A program made the position numbers and the translations under genes. This document shows, in pieces, positions 1-8,445 of a stretch of DNA of 35,899 nt; position 1 is the first letter of the stretch, and every line of letters begins with the position of its first letter. Source of the stretch: Paracoccaceae bacterium (GTDB lineage Bacteria; Pseudomonadota; Alphaproteobacteria; Rhodobacterales; Rhodobacteraceae). The notes under the pieces are model-generated. The model was given only the letters and a program-made list of their open reading frames with translations, was not told the DNA's origin and did no database searches. Location: positions 1 through 35,899 of the forward strand of contig JAFIEE010000015.1 in NCBI GenBank assembly GCA_020832705.1, read 5' to 3'.

Positions 1-772
1 GACGGGTGCCGCGCACGCGCTCGGGGAAGAAGCGGGTGACCCAGCCCTTGTTCTTGACGTAGGTGTAATCGACCGTGTCATAATAGGCCGACATGATCGA
101 GTCCTGATTCATGCCCAGCGCATACAGCAGCGTCGTCACCGGCAGCTTGCGGCGGCGGTCGATGCGGGCGAAAACCTGGTCCTTGGCGTCGAATTCGAAA
201 TCCAGCCACGAGCCGCGATAGGGAATGATCCGGCAGGTGAACAGCAGCTTGCCCGAGGAATGGGTCTTGCCGTTGTCGTGGTCATAGAACACGCCCGGAG
301 AGCGGTGCATCTGGCTGACCACCACGCGTTCGGTGCCGTTGACGATGAAGGTGCCGTTCGGGGTCATGAGCGGCATGTCGCCCATGTAGACATCCTGCTC
401 CTTGATGTCTTTCACGGACTTGGCGCCGGTATCCTCGTCCAGATCGAAGACGATCAGCCGCAGCGTCACCTTCAGCGGCGCGGCATAGGTCATGTCGCGC
501 TGCTGGCACTCGTCGATATCGTATTTCGGTTTTTCGAGCTCGTACTTGACGAATTCCAGCGTCGCGGTCTCGTTGAAATCCTTGATCGGAAACACCGACT
601 GGAAAACACCCATGATGCCTTCGCCGTCCTGCGGCGCTTCCGCGTCGCCGGAGCGCAGGAACAGGTCATAGGACGATTTCTGAACCTCGATCAGGTTCGG
701 CATTTCCAGCACTTCGCGGATCTTGCCGAACATCTTGCGGATACGTTTCTGGCCAACGTAACTCTGAGCCAT
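1..772 (-). CDS. rpoB: DNA-directed RNA polymerase beta subunit, N-terminal part (cut by window edge)
   Basis: Reverse translation from the ATG at 772 reads [18 protein letters not shown]...[19 protein letters not shown]...[12 protein letters not shown]...; lies downstream of rplL. Not in the ORF track because it runs off the window. Confidence 0.96.
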   Translation of the reverse strand, partial: MAQSYVGQKRIRKMFGKIREVLEMPNLIEVQKSSYDLFLRSGDAEAPQDGEGIMGVFQSVFPIKDFNETATLEFVKYELEKPKYDIDECQQRDMTYAAPLKVTLRLIVFDLDEDTGAKSVKDIKEQDVYMGDMPLMTPNGTFIVNGTERVVVSQMHRSPGVFYDHDNGKTHSSGKLLFTCRIIPYRGSWLDFEFDAKDQVFARIDRRRKLPVTTLLYALGMNQDSIMSAYYDTVDYTYVKNKGWVTRFFPERVRGTR

Positions 773-977
773 GCGCGTGGTCACCTTTCATCTTTCGCGG
801 GCCTGCCGGACGCCGGGCCGCGGCCGGTCATGCCCTTTGCGAAACGGGGGAGCTCCATTCCTGCGATCCGTCCCACCGGATCGCGCCCGAGCCCTCAACT
901 GCCCCTGGACAGGGCTCGCCCGCCCTGCGCCTGTCCGCCAGGTTGCGCACAAGCCCTGTCCAGAAACAGTTTTGGCC

Positions 978-999
978 GGGCCCGGGAAACCCCGGGCCC
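978..999 (-). promoter_or_regulatory. Strong hairpin in the rplL-rpoB intergenic region
   Basis: GGGCCCGGG-AAAC-CCCGGGCCC, extended by TGGC/GCCA across one mismatch (973-1004); no clear T-tract. Confidence 0.45.
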
Positions 1000-1041
1000 A
1001 GCCATGTCAGCGACGCAGGGTGCGTGCAGCACCCCGGTCGA

Positions 1042-1422
1042 TCACTTCAGCTCGACCTTGGCGCCAGCCTCTTCGAGCTTTTTCTTGATTTCCTCGGCCT
1101 CGGCCTTCGAAGCCTGTTCCTTCACGGCCTTGCCGCCGGCTTCCACCATGTCCTTGGCCTCCTTCAGGCCCAGGCCGGTGATTGCGCGGACTTCCTTGAT
1201 CACGTTGATCTTCTTGTCGCCTGCGCTGACAAGGATCACGTCGAATTCGGTCTGCTCTTCGGCCGGGGCCGCGTCGGCACCGGCGGCGGGGCCAGCCATC
1301 ATCACGGCGCCGCCCGCAGCGGGTTCGATGCCGTATTCGTCCTTCAGGATCGTCTTCAGTTCCTGGGCTTCGAGCAGCGTGAGGTTCACGATTTGCTCGG
1401 CAAGTGCTTTCAGATCAGCCAT
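1042..1422 (-). CDS. rplL: 50S ribosomal protein L7/L12
   Basis: 126 aa; [34 protein letters not shown]...EKTEFDVIL-like region...[23 protein letters not shown]. Confidence 0.98.
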   Translation of the reverse strand: MADLKALAEQIVNLTLLEAQELKTILKDEYGIEPAAGGAVMMAGPAAGADAAPAEEQTEFDVILVSAGDKKINVIKEVRAITGLGLKEAKDMVEAGGKAVKEQASKAEAEEIKKKLEEAGAKVELK

Positions 1423-1492
1423 TTTTCAGTTCCATTCTGTCAGGTTGGGTATCCGGCGCGGGTGCAATGACCCCACGCAGGTCAGACATTGC

Positions 1493-2008
1493 TCAAGCGG
1501 CTTCCCGCTCCTCCAGTGTGGAGAGGATGCCCGCGATGTTGGAAGCAGGTGCGCCAATGGCGCCAGCCAGACCGGATGCCGGGGCACCGATGCAACCCAC
1601 GATCGAAGCGATAAGCTCCTCGCGCGAGGGCATCGAGGCCACGGCCGTCACACCGGCCGGGTCCAGCGCCGTGCTGCCCATCGCCCCGCCAAGGATTTCG
1701 AACTTCTTGTTGTCCTTGGCGAAGTCCTCGGCCACCTTTGCTGCCGCAACGGGGTCCTCGGAATAGGTCAGCACGGTCATACCCGTCAGAAGGGAGCCGA
1801 TGCTTGCGCAGGGCTTTCCTTCCAGGGCGATCTTGGCGAGCCTGTTCTTGGCAACGCGCACGGACCCGCCAGCTTCACGCATCTTTGCGCGCAGGCCCTG
1901 CATCTCGGCAACCGTCATGCCTGCGTAGTGGGCGACCACTACCACGCCAGAGCTTTCGAAGATCTGGCCGAGTTCCTCGACCACTTTCTCTTTCTGGGCT
2001 CTATCCAC
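1493..2008 (-). CDS. rplJ: 50S ribosomal protein L10
   Basis: 171 aa; [62 protein letters not shown]; adjacent to rplL. Confidence 0.98.
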   Translation of the reverse strand: MDRAQKEKVVEELGQIFESSGVVVVAHYAGMTVAEMQGLRAKMREAGGSVRVAKNRLAKIALEGKPCASIGSLLTGMTVLTYSEDPVAAAKVAEDFAKDNKKFEILGGAMGSTALDPAGVTAVASMPSREELIASIVGCIGAPASGLAGAIGAPASNIAGILSTLEEREAA

Positions 2009-2356
2009 GGTTCACTCCAAGTTTGGGGGGTGACCCCCGGCTCGTTTCCGCCCCCTGCGGGGGCGATCGGGTCCGAATCGGGTCCGAGGTCAAGACCGCC
2101 CGAGAAAAGCCCCGGGGGAATGAAATCTCGCATCCCGTCTCGGGCAGGAAATTAAGCGCCGGGCAAATCCCGGCGCACCCACCGTCTCGGACGAAGCTGC
2201 GGGCTGACCGAAATCAACCCGCAGGCGACGAGGCCATAGTCGGTTTGCCCCGAAGGAGCAACCCCCCGGCCGCGCCTTTTGCGCCCGCTGACCATCACAG
2301 GAAAGTCAGCAGGCGATTTCGGTGCAATGCTGCCCGCCACGCGGGCAGCAATCGGC
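2009..2356 (-). promoter_or_regulatory. rplA-rplJ intergenic leader with several inverted repeats; candidate L10-leader/attenuator
   Basis: Perfect 10-bp stem TGCTGCCCGC-CAC-GCGGGCAGCA (2328-2350); GCGCCGGG-CAAAT-CCCGGCGC (2156-2176), followed on the minus strand by TTAATTT; GCCCCC-TGC-GGGGGC (2050-2064). Autoregulatory L10 leaders at this position are well known in bacteria. Confidence 0.45.
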
Positions 2357-3055
2357 TCAGTTGCCGGTCGCCGAAGCCAGGTCGACGCTGACCCCGGGCC
2401 CCATGGTCGAACTGAGCGAGACCTTGCGCATGTAGGCGCCCTTGGCGCCCGTGGGCTTGGCCTTGGCCACCGCATCCACGAAGGCGCGGATGTTCTCGGC
2501 CAGCTTGTCGGCCGCGAAGGAAACCTTGCCGACACCGGCATGGATCACGCCCGCCTTTTCGACCTTGAACTGGACCTGCCCGCCCTTGGCGCTGGTCACG
2601 GCCTGGGCCACATCCATGGTCACGGTGCCGACCTTGGGGTTGGGCATCAGGTTCCGGGGGCCGAGGATCTTCCCCAGCCGCCCGACGACCGGCATCATGT
2701 CCGGGGTGGCGATGCAGCGGTCGAAGTCGATCTTGCCGCCCTGGATTTCCTGCATCAGGTCCTCGGCGCCGACGATATCGGCGCCCGCCTCCTTCGCCTC
2801 GTCGGCCTTGGGGCCGCGGGCAAAGACCGCCACGCGCACCGTCTTGCCGGTGCCGTTGGGCAGGTTGACCACGCCGCGCACCATCTGGTCTGCGTGGCGC
2901 GGGTCAACCCCGAGGTTCAGCGCCACCTCGACGGTTTCGTCGAACTTGGCGCTGGCGTTGGCCTTGATCAGGGCCACCGCGTCCTCGACCGAGAGGTTTT
3001 CCTTGTCGGCAAAGGCTTCACGCGCCGCGCGCAGTCGTTTTCCGTGCTTGGCCAT
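2357..3055 (-). CDS. rplA: 50S ribosomal protein L1
   Basis: 232 aa; [15 protein letters not shown]...[30 protein letters not shown]...[10 protein letters not shown]. Confidence 0.98.
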   Translation of the reverse strand: MAKHGKRLRAAREAFADKENLSVEDAVALIKANASAKFDETVEVALNLGVDPRHADQMVRGVVNLPNGTGKTVRVAVFARGPKADEAKEAGADIVGAEDLMQEIQGGKIDFDRCIATPDMMPVVGRLGKILGPRNLMPNPKVGTVTMDVAQAVTSAKGGQVQFKVEKAGVIHAGVGKVSFAADKLAENIRAFVDAVAKAKPTGAKGAYMRKVSLSSTMGPGVSVDLASATGN

Positions 3056-3058
3056 GAC

Positions 3059-3487
3059 TTATCCCTTCACCTCGATACCCATCGACTTGGCGGAGCCAAG
3101 GATGATCTGCATCGCGTCCTCGACGGTGTTCGCGTTGAGGTCCTTCATCTTGGCCTCGGCGATCTCGCGCAGTTGCTTGGCGGTCACCGACCCGGCGGTG
3201 GCGCGGCCCGGGGTCTTGGAGCCCGAGTTCACCTTCGCGGCCTTTTTCAGGAAATGCGACGCGGGCGGCGTCTTGATTTCCATGGTGAAGGACTTGTCCT
3301 GGTAATAGGTGATGATGGTGGGGCAGGGCGCGCCCGGCTCCATCTCCTGGGTGCGGGCGTTGAAGTCCTTGCAGAACTGCATGATGTTGATGCCGCGCTG
3401 ACCCAGCGCGGGGCCGACGGGGGGCGAGGGGTTCGCCTTGCCCGCGGGCACTTGCAGCTTGAGCTGCCCGATCACTTTCTTGGCCAT
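3059..3487 (-). CDS. rplK: 50S ribosomal protein L11
   Basis: 142 aa; [46 protein letters not shown]. Confidence 0.98.
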   Translation of the reverse strand: MAKKVIGQLKLQVPAGKANPSPPVGPALGQRGINIMQFCKDFNARTQEMEPGAPCPTIITYYQDKSFTMEIKTPPASHFLKKAAKVNSGSKTPGRATAGSVTAKQLREIAEAKMKDLNANTVEDAMQIILGSAKSMGIEVKG

Positions 3488-3596
3488 GCGGCCTCTCCTT
3501 CTTCTCTACCTCGGCCGCGCCACGCGAGGCGGGCCGTCTGCGGTTGACGTGGTCCGGGCTCCGGGGCGCGCCCCGTCCCCCTCCCACGGGGATCAC

Positions 3597-4130
3597 TCAG
3601 GTGCTTTTGGACACCTGGGTGAATTCCAGTTCGACCGGGGTGGCCCGGCCGAAGATCGACACCATGACCTTGAGGCGGTTGTTGCCTTCGTCCACCTCTT
3701 CGACCATGCCCGAGAAACCCTCGAACGGGCCGTCGGCGACCTGCACCTGCTCGCCGATCTCGAAGCGGATGAGCGAGCGCGGCGCGGCCTCGCCCTCCTC
3801 GACCCGGTTCAGGATCGCGTTCACCTCGTCGTCGCGCATGGGCATGGGTTTGCCCTGCTGGCCCAGAAAGCCGGTCACCCGGTTGATCGAGTTGATCAGG
3901 TGATACCCCCGCGGCGACATCTCCATGCGCACCAGCACATAACCGGGCATGAAGCGGCGCTCCGACGTGACCTTCTTGCCGCGGCGCACCTCGATCACCT
4001 CTTCGGTGGGCACCAGCACTTCCTCGATCTCGTCATGAAGGCCCTTTTCCTCGACTGCGGTGCGGATGGCCTCGGCGACCTTCTTCTCGAAGTTCGACAA
4101 CACGCTCACCGAATACCAGCGCTTGGTCAT
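3597..4130 (-). CDS. nusG: Transcription termination/antitermination protein NusG
   Basis: MTKRWYSVSVLSNFEKKVAEAIRTAVEEKG...MPGYVLVRMEMSPRGYHLINSINRVTGFLG; start placed at the internal Met at 4130 rather than 4319. Confidence 0.96.
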   Translation of the reverse strand: MTKRWYSVSVLSNFEKKVAEAIRTAVEEKGLHDEIEEVLVPTEEVIEVRRGKKVTSERRFMPGYVLVRMEMSPRGYHLINSINRVTGFLGQQGKPMPMRDDEVNAILNRVEEGEAAPRSLIRFEIGEQVQVADGPFEGFSGMVEEVDEGNNRLKVMVSIFGRATPVELEFTQVSKST

Positions 4131-4239
4131 TCCGTCGTCATCCTTGTCCTGCCGGAGCTGCGGTGTGCCCCGAACCCTGTCGCCGTGGCGGCTGGTCGCA
4201 TGATCCGCTGCGCGTCGTTGCCACGTGATGCCTGCGACA

Positions 4240-4270
4240 AACAAAACAGCGCACCGAATCGGTGCGCAGC
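4240..4270 (-). terminator. Intrinsic terminator-like hairpin between secE and nusG
   Basis: Inverted repeat GCGCACCGA-A-TCGGTGCGC (4249-4267); on the minus strand it is followed by TGTTTTGTTTGT. Confidence 0.55.
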
Positions 4271-4340
4271 GTGACCGCCTGTTTGCGGTTCGCTTACAGG
4301 GACCGTCCGGGCATTTCAAGCCCGCAGCGCACCGAAGCGC

Positions 4341-4535
4341 TCAGAACAGCCCCAGCAGCGACGAAAGCCCCGTGCGGATTAGCAGATCGACCAGAAAGAA
4401 GAAGATCGCCGTGAGCGTGGCAAGCGCGAACACCATCGCCGTGGTGACGAGCGTTTCGCGGCGGGTCGGCCAGACGACCTTGGAGGTCTCGGCGCGCACC
4501 TGCTGCATGAACTGAAGGGGGTTGGTCCTGGCCAT
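4341..4535 (-). CDS. secE: Preprotein translocase subunit SecE
   Basis: 64 aa; MARTNPLQFMQQVRAETSKVVWPTRRETLVTTAMVFALATLTAIFFFLVDLLIRTGLSSLLGLF. Confidence 0.96.
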   Translation of the reverse strand: MARTNPLQFMQQVRAETSKVVWPTRRETLVTTAMVFALATLTAIFFFLVDLLIRTGLSSLLGLF

Positions 4536-4832
4536 GTCCTGATCCGGTCGCTTGCGTTGGGGCCGAGATACGCGCCCGGCGCGCCGGTTTCAAGCCCCCG
4601 CTGCACGGGAGGCGGGGCGCCGCCCATGCCATCCGCCCACGACCTGCACTTGCCCGGCCCGCGGGATAAGGCTATCGCGGCGGGTGACGGCGGGATGCAC
4701 GGGAACCGGCGGCCCATGCGTCGGCACCGGGGACGCGCGCGATGCCATGCCCCCTGTGCGCCACCATGCAATGCACCGCCCGCACCTGCCGCGGCCAGGT
4801 CCGGAAGGAACCACCCAGGGCACCGAGATCAA

Positions 4833-5846
4833 ATGGCTTCACCGATACCCGCGCCGCACCCCCTCGACCCCGAGACCCGGCGGCTGTTTCGCTACGTCAA
4901 CGCATGGGCGCGGTTGGCCCATCCCCGGCTCTACCTGTGGATTATCGGCAAGCCGCGGACGTTCGGTCCGTTTCCGTCGGTGGCGCTGCCGCGCACGCTG
5001 AACGCCAAATTCACCTGGCGCAAGATTTTTGACCATGATCCGCGGTTCAAGGTGGTCAGCGACAAGCTGGCCGTGCGCGATTTCTGCGCCGCCATCCGCC
5101 CCGACCTGCGCGCCCCCGAGGTGCTGTGGTCCGGCACCGACCCGGGCGATATCCCGGATTCGGTGCTGCAGGGTGATGTGGTGGTCAAGACCAACCACAC
5201 CACGGGCGCGAACATCTTTATCCGCGGCGGGGCGTTCGACCGGTCCTGGATAGAGAAAGGCATGCGTCGGTCCCTGTCCAGGGGATACGGATTTCACCGA
5301 CACGAATGGGGGTATTTCGGCATCCCGCGCCGCGTCTTCGTCGAGCGGATGGTGCCCGGGGGGGCGCGGGTGGAAGAGGTGAAATTCTACACCTTCGGCC
5401 GGCGGATCGAGATGGTCTTTCGCAGCATCGACCGGCTCGGAGATGCGGGCGGGCAGATGCGCCTGCCCGATGGCGCGGGTGGTATCGTCCTTTCCGAGCG
5501 CATGCCGACTGCGGTCACGGCGCGCAGAGACTGGCCGTTACCGGACAACTGGGACCATCTGGTCGACGTCGCACGCGATATCGGCGCCTGCTTCGACCAC
5601 ATGCGGGTGGATCTGCTGACCAATGGTTCGGACGCCTGGCTGAGCGAACTGACCGTCTATAACCAGGGTGGATACCAAATCTATTTCGGGCAGGACCCCG
5701 ACGCGCAGATCACCCGCGCCTGGGATATCCGCCGAAGCTGGTTCATGACAACGCCGCAACCCGGCTGGCGCGGCGAATACGCCGAGGCCCTGCGCCGTGT
5801 GCTGGACGCCGAGGCCGAAGCCGCGCCGCCGCTCCCTGTCGCCTGA
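4833..5846 (+). CDS. TupA-like ATP-grasp family protein
   Basis: MASPIPAPHPLDPETRRLFRYVNAWARL...TLNAKFTWRKIFDHDPRFKVVSDKLAVRDF...GDVVVKTNHTTGANIFI...EVKFYTFGRRIEMV...HMRVDLLTNGSDAWLSELTVYNQGG matches my recall of the TupA-like ATP-grasp family. Confidence 0.75.
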   Translation: MASPIPAPHPLDPETRRLFRYVNAWARLAHPRLYLWIIGKPRTFGPFPSVALPRTLNAKFTWRKIFDHDPRFKVVSDKLAVRDFCAAIRPDLRAPEVLWSGTDPGDIPDSVLQGDVVVKTNHTTGANIFIRGGAFDRSWIEKGMRRSLSRGYGFHRHEWGYFGIPRRVFVERMVPGGARVEEVKFYTFGRRIEMVFRSIDRLGDAGGQMRLPDGAGGIVLSERMPTAVTARRDWPLPDNWDHLVDVARDIGACFDHMRVDLLTNGSDAWLSELTVYNQGGYQIYFGQDPDAQITRAWDIRRSWFMTTPQPGWRGEYAEALRRVLDAEAEAAPPLPVA

Positions 5847-6013
5847 TCGACCGCCGCCGCAGGTCTGACCGGTGCGACGCCGCACAGCGCAGGTCCATGT
5901 GCTGAAATCCTTGCAATCCATCGGCGTGTCCCGCATGCTCGTCATGGTTGTCGCATCAGCCTGGCTTGCGCTGCAGGTTGAACGGGTTTATTGCGTCTCG
6001 GGAGTTTCCTCAC

Positions 6014-6484
6014 ATGACCACATGGCATTTCCTCCTCAACGGCGAACCCATGAGCACCCTGCGCGGCAGTGTCCTGTCGGTGCCTGCCTTTTCCGGACTG
6101 GACGGGGACATCAATGAATGCGCCTCGGTCTGTTTCAAGAACAAGGGGCCGATTCCGCCGGGGCGGTATTACATCGTCGACCGCCCGACCGGGGGCAGGC
6201 TTGGCACGGTGCGCGACTGGTGGACCGGCAGGTCGGAATGGTTTGCGCTGTTCGCCGATGACGGGAGCATCGATGACTGGACGCTGTGCGAAGAGGTCAG
6301 GCGCGGGCGTTTCCGGCTGCATCCGCGCGGCCCGCGCGGGATCAGCCTGGGGTGCATTACCGTCGATCGACGGCAGGATTTCCTCCGGGTAAGGGCGCTG
6401 CTGCTCGATACGCCGCAAACGGCGATTCCGGACAGCGAGTTGATGGCCTATGGTACCGTCACCGTCCGTTGTCCGCGGGGCTGA
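6014..6484 (+). CDS. DUF2778 (Tlde1-like L,D-transpeptidase-fold) protein
   Basis: MTTWHFLLNGEPMSTLRGSVLSVPAFSG...CFKNKGPIPPGRYYIVDRPTGG...FRLHPRGPRGISLGCITV; candidate catalytic His and Cys (RLHP...SLGCI). No signal peptide apparent. Confidence 0.7.
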   Translation: MTTWHFLLNGEPMSTLRGSVLSVPAFSGLDGDINECASVCFKNKGPIPPGRYYIVDRPTGGRLGTVRDWWTGRSEWFALFADDGSIDDWTLCEEVRRGRFRLHPRGPRGISLGCITVDRRQDFLRVRALLLDTPQTAIPDSELMAYGTVTVRCPRG

Positions 6485-6489
6485 GTGTC

Positions 6490-6756
6490 ATGCGCCGTTC
6501 GTTCCGTATTGTTCTGCTGGCCCTGTGGGTCGTGGTGGCCACGCTGGCGCTGGGGCGCTGGTGGATGCTCCGGCCCGAGACCTTTCCGACCTTGCCCGAT
6601 GCGCTGTGGCAGTCGGTCATGGCCCGGTTTGATCCGGGCTGCTGCGAAGATGTCGCCGATGTCGAGGCGCTGGTGGTGCTGGTCACGGCCTTCGTGGTGG
6701 TGCTGGCGGTGACGGTTCTCGGCTGGCTGTTCTGGCGGCGGCTCCGGCCCGCCTGA
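6490..6756 (+). CDS. Small membrane protein (88 aa, two predicted TM segments)
   Basis: MRRSFRIVLLALWVVVATLALGRWWML...ALVVLVTAFVVVLAVTVLGWLFWRRLRPA; starts 5 nt after the DUF2778 stop, same strand. Confidence 0.6.
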   Translation: MRRSFRIVLLALWVVVATLALGRWWMLRPETFPTLPDALWQSVMARFDPGCCEDVADVEALVVLVTAFVVVLAVTVLGWLFWRRLRPA

Positions 6757-6799
6757 ACGTGACCGCGAAGCCCGGACGCGGCGGGCGTGCCGCGCCGGA

Positions 6800-7813
6800 T
6801 CAGCCGCTGTCGCTGGCCGGGGCGCGCAGATCCAGCCCCATGCGGGCCGGCAGGGCCGAGGCCGCGATCCGCGCCTCGACCCGCGCGGCCCATGTCGCCC
6901 GCGCGCCCGGCAGCGGTCCCTGATGCGCGGGCCAGTCTGCGGCCAGAGCGGCCAGCAGGTCGGGGTCGGTTGCCACATGTTCGATCACCGACCAGCGGTT
7001 CCACTCATAGGCCAGTGACCAGCCGGGTGCGCCCAGACGCGCTTCGGGCAGGCGATAGTGAAAGGCCGGGCGCGCGCCCTTCAGATGATCCTCGGGCACG
7101 CCGGACAGGGCGTCGGGGCACAGGTGCTGCAGCGCGGGCAGCAGGTCCAGACCGAAATTGCGCGAAGGCGCGTGGGTCGCCATCGCCCGCGCCAGATCGG
7201 TCGGCGCCCAGCCTTCGGCCCGGGCCAGTTCGGCGACCAGCCCGTGCGGGAACGCTGCAACGAAGGGCAGCACGCGCCGCGCCGGGTCCAGAGGGTCGGC
7301 GCGGCGCATCCAGTCCTCGCACAGCGCATAGGCGCGCGCCGTGGCGACAAGCGCCGCGCCATCGTCATCGGGCAGTTCGATGTTGAAATGGATGCCGAAA
7401 CCATAGGCGAGCTTTTCGTGCGTGCCCAGCGCGCCTGCAGCTGCCAGCGTGCGCAGCAGGCTTTCCACCCGTGGCAGGTCAGCGCGGGGCAGGGGTTCGG
7501 TGATGACCTCGACCGGGATCAGGTCGCCCAGCACCGACGCGGCCAGATCCTCGGCCCATTGGCGTTTGAGCGCGATGTCAAGCTCGACCCGGATATCGCC
7601 CAGCCGGCTGCCCCGGACATGGATTTCGCGGATGGACTCGCGCGGGGCGCCCGTGTCCGGCCCGTCAAGCCGCCCGCCGCAGGCGTCGGCGATGACCTCG
7701 GCTGCTGCGGGCACGTCCAGCCCGGCGAATTCGACCTCGACCCCGACACGGCGGCGTGCGCTGCGGGCGGTTCCGTGATCGGGCAGGGGCAGGCAGGCAT
7801 GCAATGCGGGCAT
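6800..7813 (-). CDS. Putative amidoligase (COOH-NH2 ligase, GS-like fold)
   Basis: 337 aa; RRRVGVEVEFAGLDVPAAAEVIADACGG...VELDIALKRQW...PVEVITEPLPRADLPRVESLLRTLAAAGALGTHEKLAYGFGIHFNIELP; followed-up by gamma-glutamylcyclotransferase immediately upstream, a known pairing. Confidence 0.8.
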   Translation of the reverse strand: MPALHACLPLPDHGTARSARRRVGVEVEFAGLDVPAAAEVIADACGGRLDGPDTGAPRESIREIHVRGSRLGDIRVELDIALKRQWAEDLAASVLGDLIPVEVITEPLPRADLPRVESLLRTLAAAGALGTHEKLAYGFGIHFNIELPDDDGAALVATARAYALCEDWMRRADPLDPARRVLPFVAAFPHGLVAELARAEGWAPTDLARAMATHAPSRNFGLDLLPALQHLCPDALSGVPEDHLKGARPAFHYRLPEARLGAPGWSLAYEWNRWSVIEHVATDPDLLAALAADWPAHQGPLPGARATWAARVEARIAASALPARMGLDLRAPASDSG

Positions 7814-7829
7814 CCGGCCCTCCCGTTCG

Positions 7830-8276
7830 TCAGTCCTGCAGGGCCTCCACCCCGCGCGCGCCTATCAGCCGGTAGACCCAGGCCATGGAGCCGTCTTCCA
7901 GCGGCAGCAGATCACGGCGGTATTTTCGCCCGGTTCGCTCGTAGCGGTCAAGGCGGGCAAGCTCGGACGGGGTGACACGGAACCGCACGCCCTGCAACAC
8001 GCTGTCGGGACTGTCGCGCAGGTCGCGCCGGTCGCGGATGACGCCGCTCAGGGCGGCAGGTTCGGCGGGCACCGGGCGGCCTACCACAATCAACCGCACC
8101 ACCGGATTGGTCAGCGTGGCAAAGCCGAAGACATAGCTGTCGCCCTCGGGCAGGGGCGGCGCGTTCGCGGCCGGCGCGGGCAGGTAGAAGGGCGCGCGCA
8201 CCACCGCGTAGCCAAGCGCCAGCAACAGCGCGATCAGGAAAACGGCGACCATTGTTCCGGGGCTCATCCAGCGCAT
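7830..8276 (-). CDS. Gamma-glutamylcyclotransferase (AIG2/GGCT-like) with N-terminal TM segment
   Basis: MRWMSPGTMVAVFLIALLLALGYAVV...SYVFGFATLTNP...GVIRDRRDLRDSPDSVLQGVRFRVTPSELARLDRYERTGRKYRRDLLPLEDGSMAWVYRL; start at 8276 chosen because GGAAGG lies just upstream (longer start to 8387 possible). Confidence 0.72.
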   Translation of the reverse strand: MRWMSPGTMVAVFLIALLLALGYAVVRAPFYLPAPAANAPPLPEGDSYVFGFATLTNPVVRLIVVGRPVPAEPAALSGVIRDRRDLRDSPDSVLQGVRFRVTPSELARLDRYERTGRKYRRDLLPLEDGSMAWVYRLIGARGVEALQD

Positions 8277-8445
8277 GTCCTTCCATATGGGCGTGCCCCG
8301 CCCCGGATGCTGCGGCTTTTGCGCCATCCGGTGCCATGCGCCATCTGCGGTGCACGGCTTCGCACGGGCACGCCACGCTCCCCACACCCGCCGCCGGGCC
8401 GGTCAGGACCGCAAGACAGGCGCGGACGCATCGGACCCTGACCCC

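Noticed and set aside
260-2391. Plus-strand ORFs of 631 aa and 217 aa across rpoB/rplL/rplJ
   Set aside because: Antisense to highly conserved ribosomal and RNA polymerase genes; no recognisable protein family.
2279-4274. Plus-strand ORFs of 422 and 278 aa across rplA/rplK/nusG
   Set aside because: Antisense shadow ORFs caused by high GC at third codon positions.
4131-4319. 63-residue N-terminal extension of NusG in the ORF track
   Set aside because: Extension crosses the terminator-like hairpin and has no NusG character; MTKRWYSVSVLSNFEKK at 4130 is the expected start.
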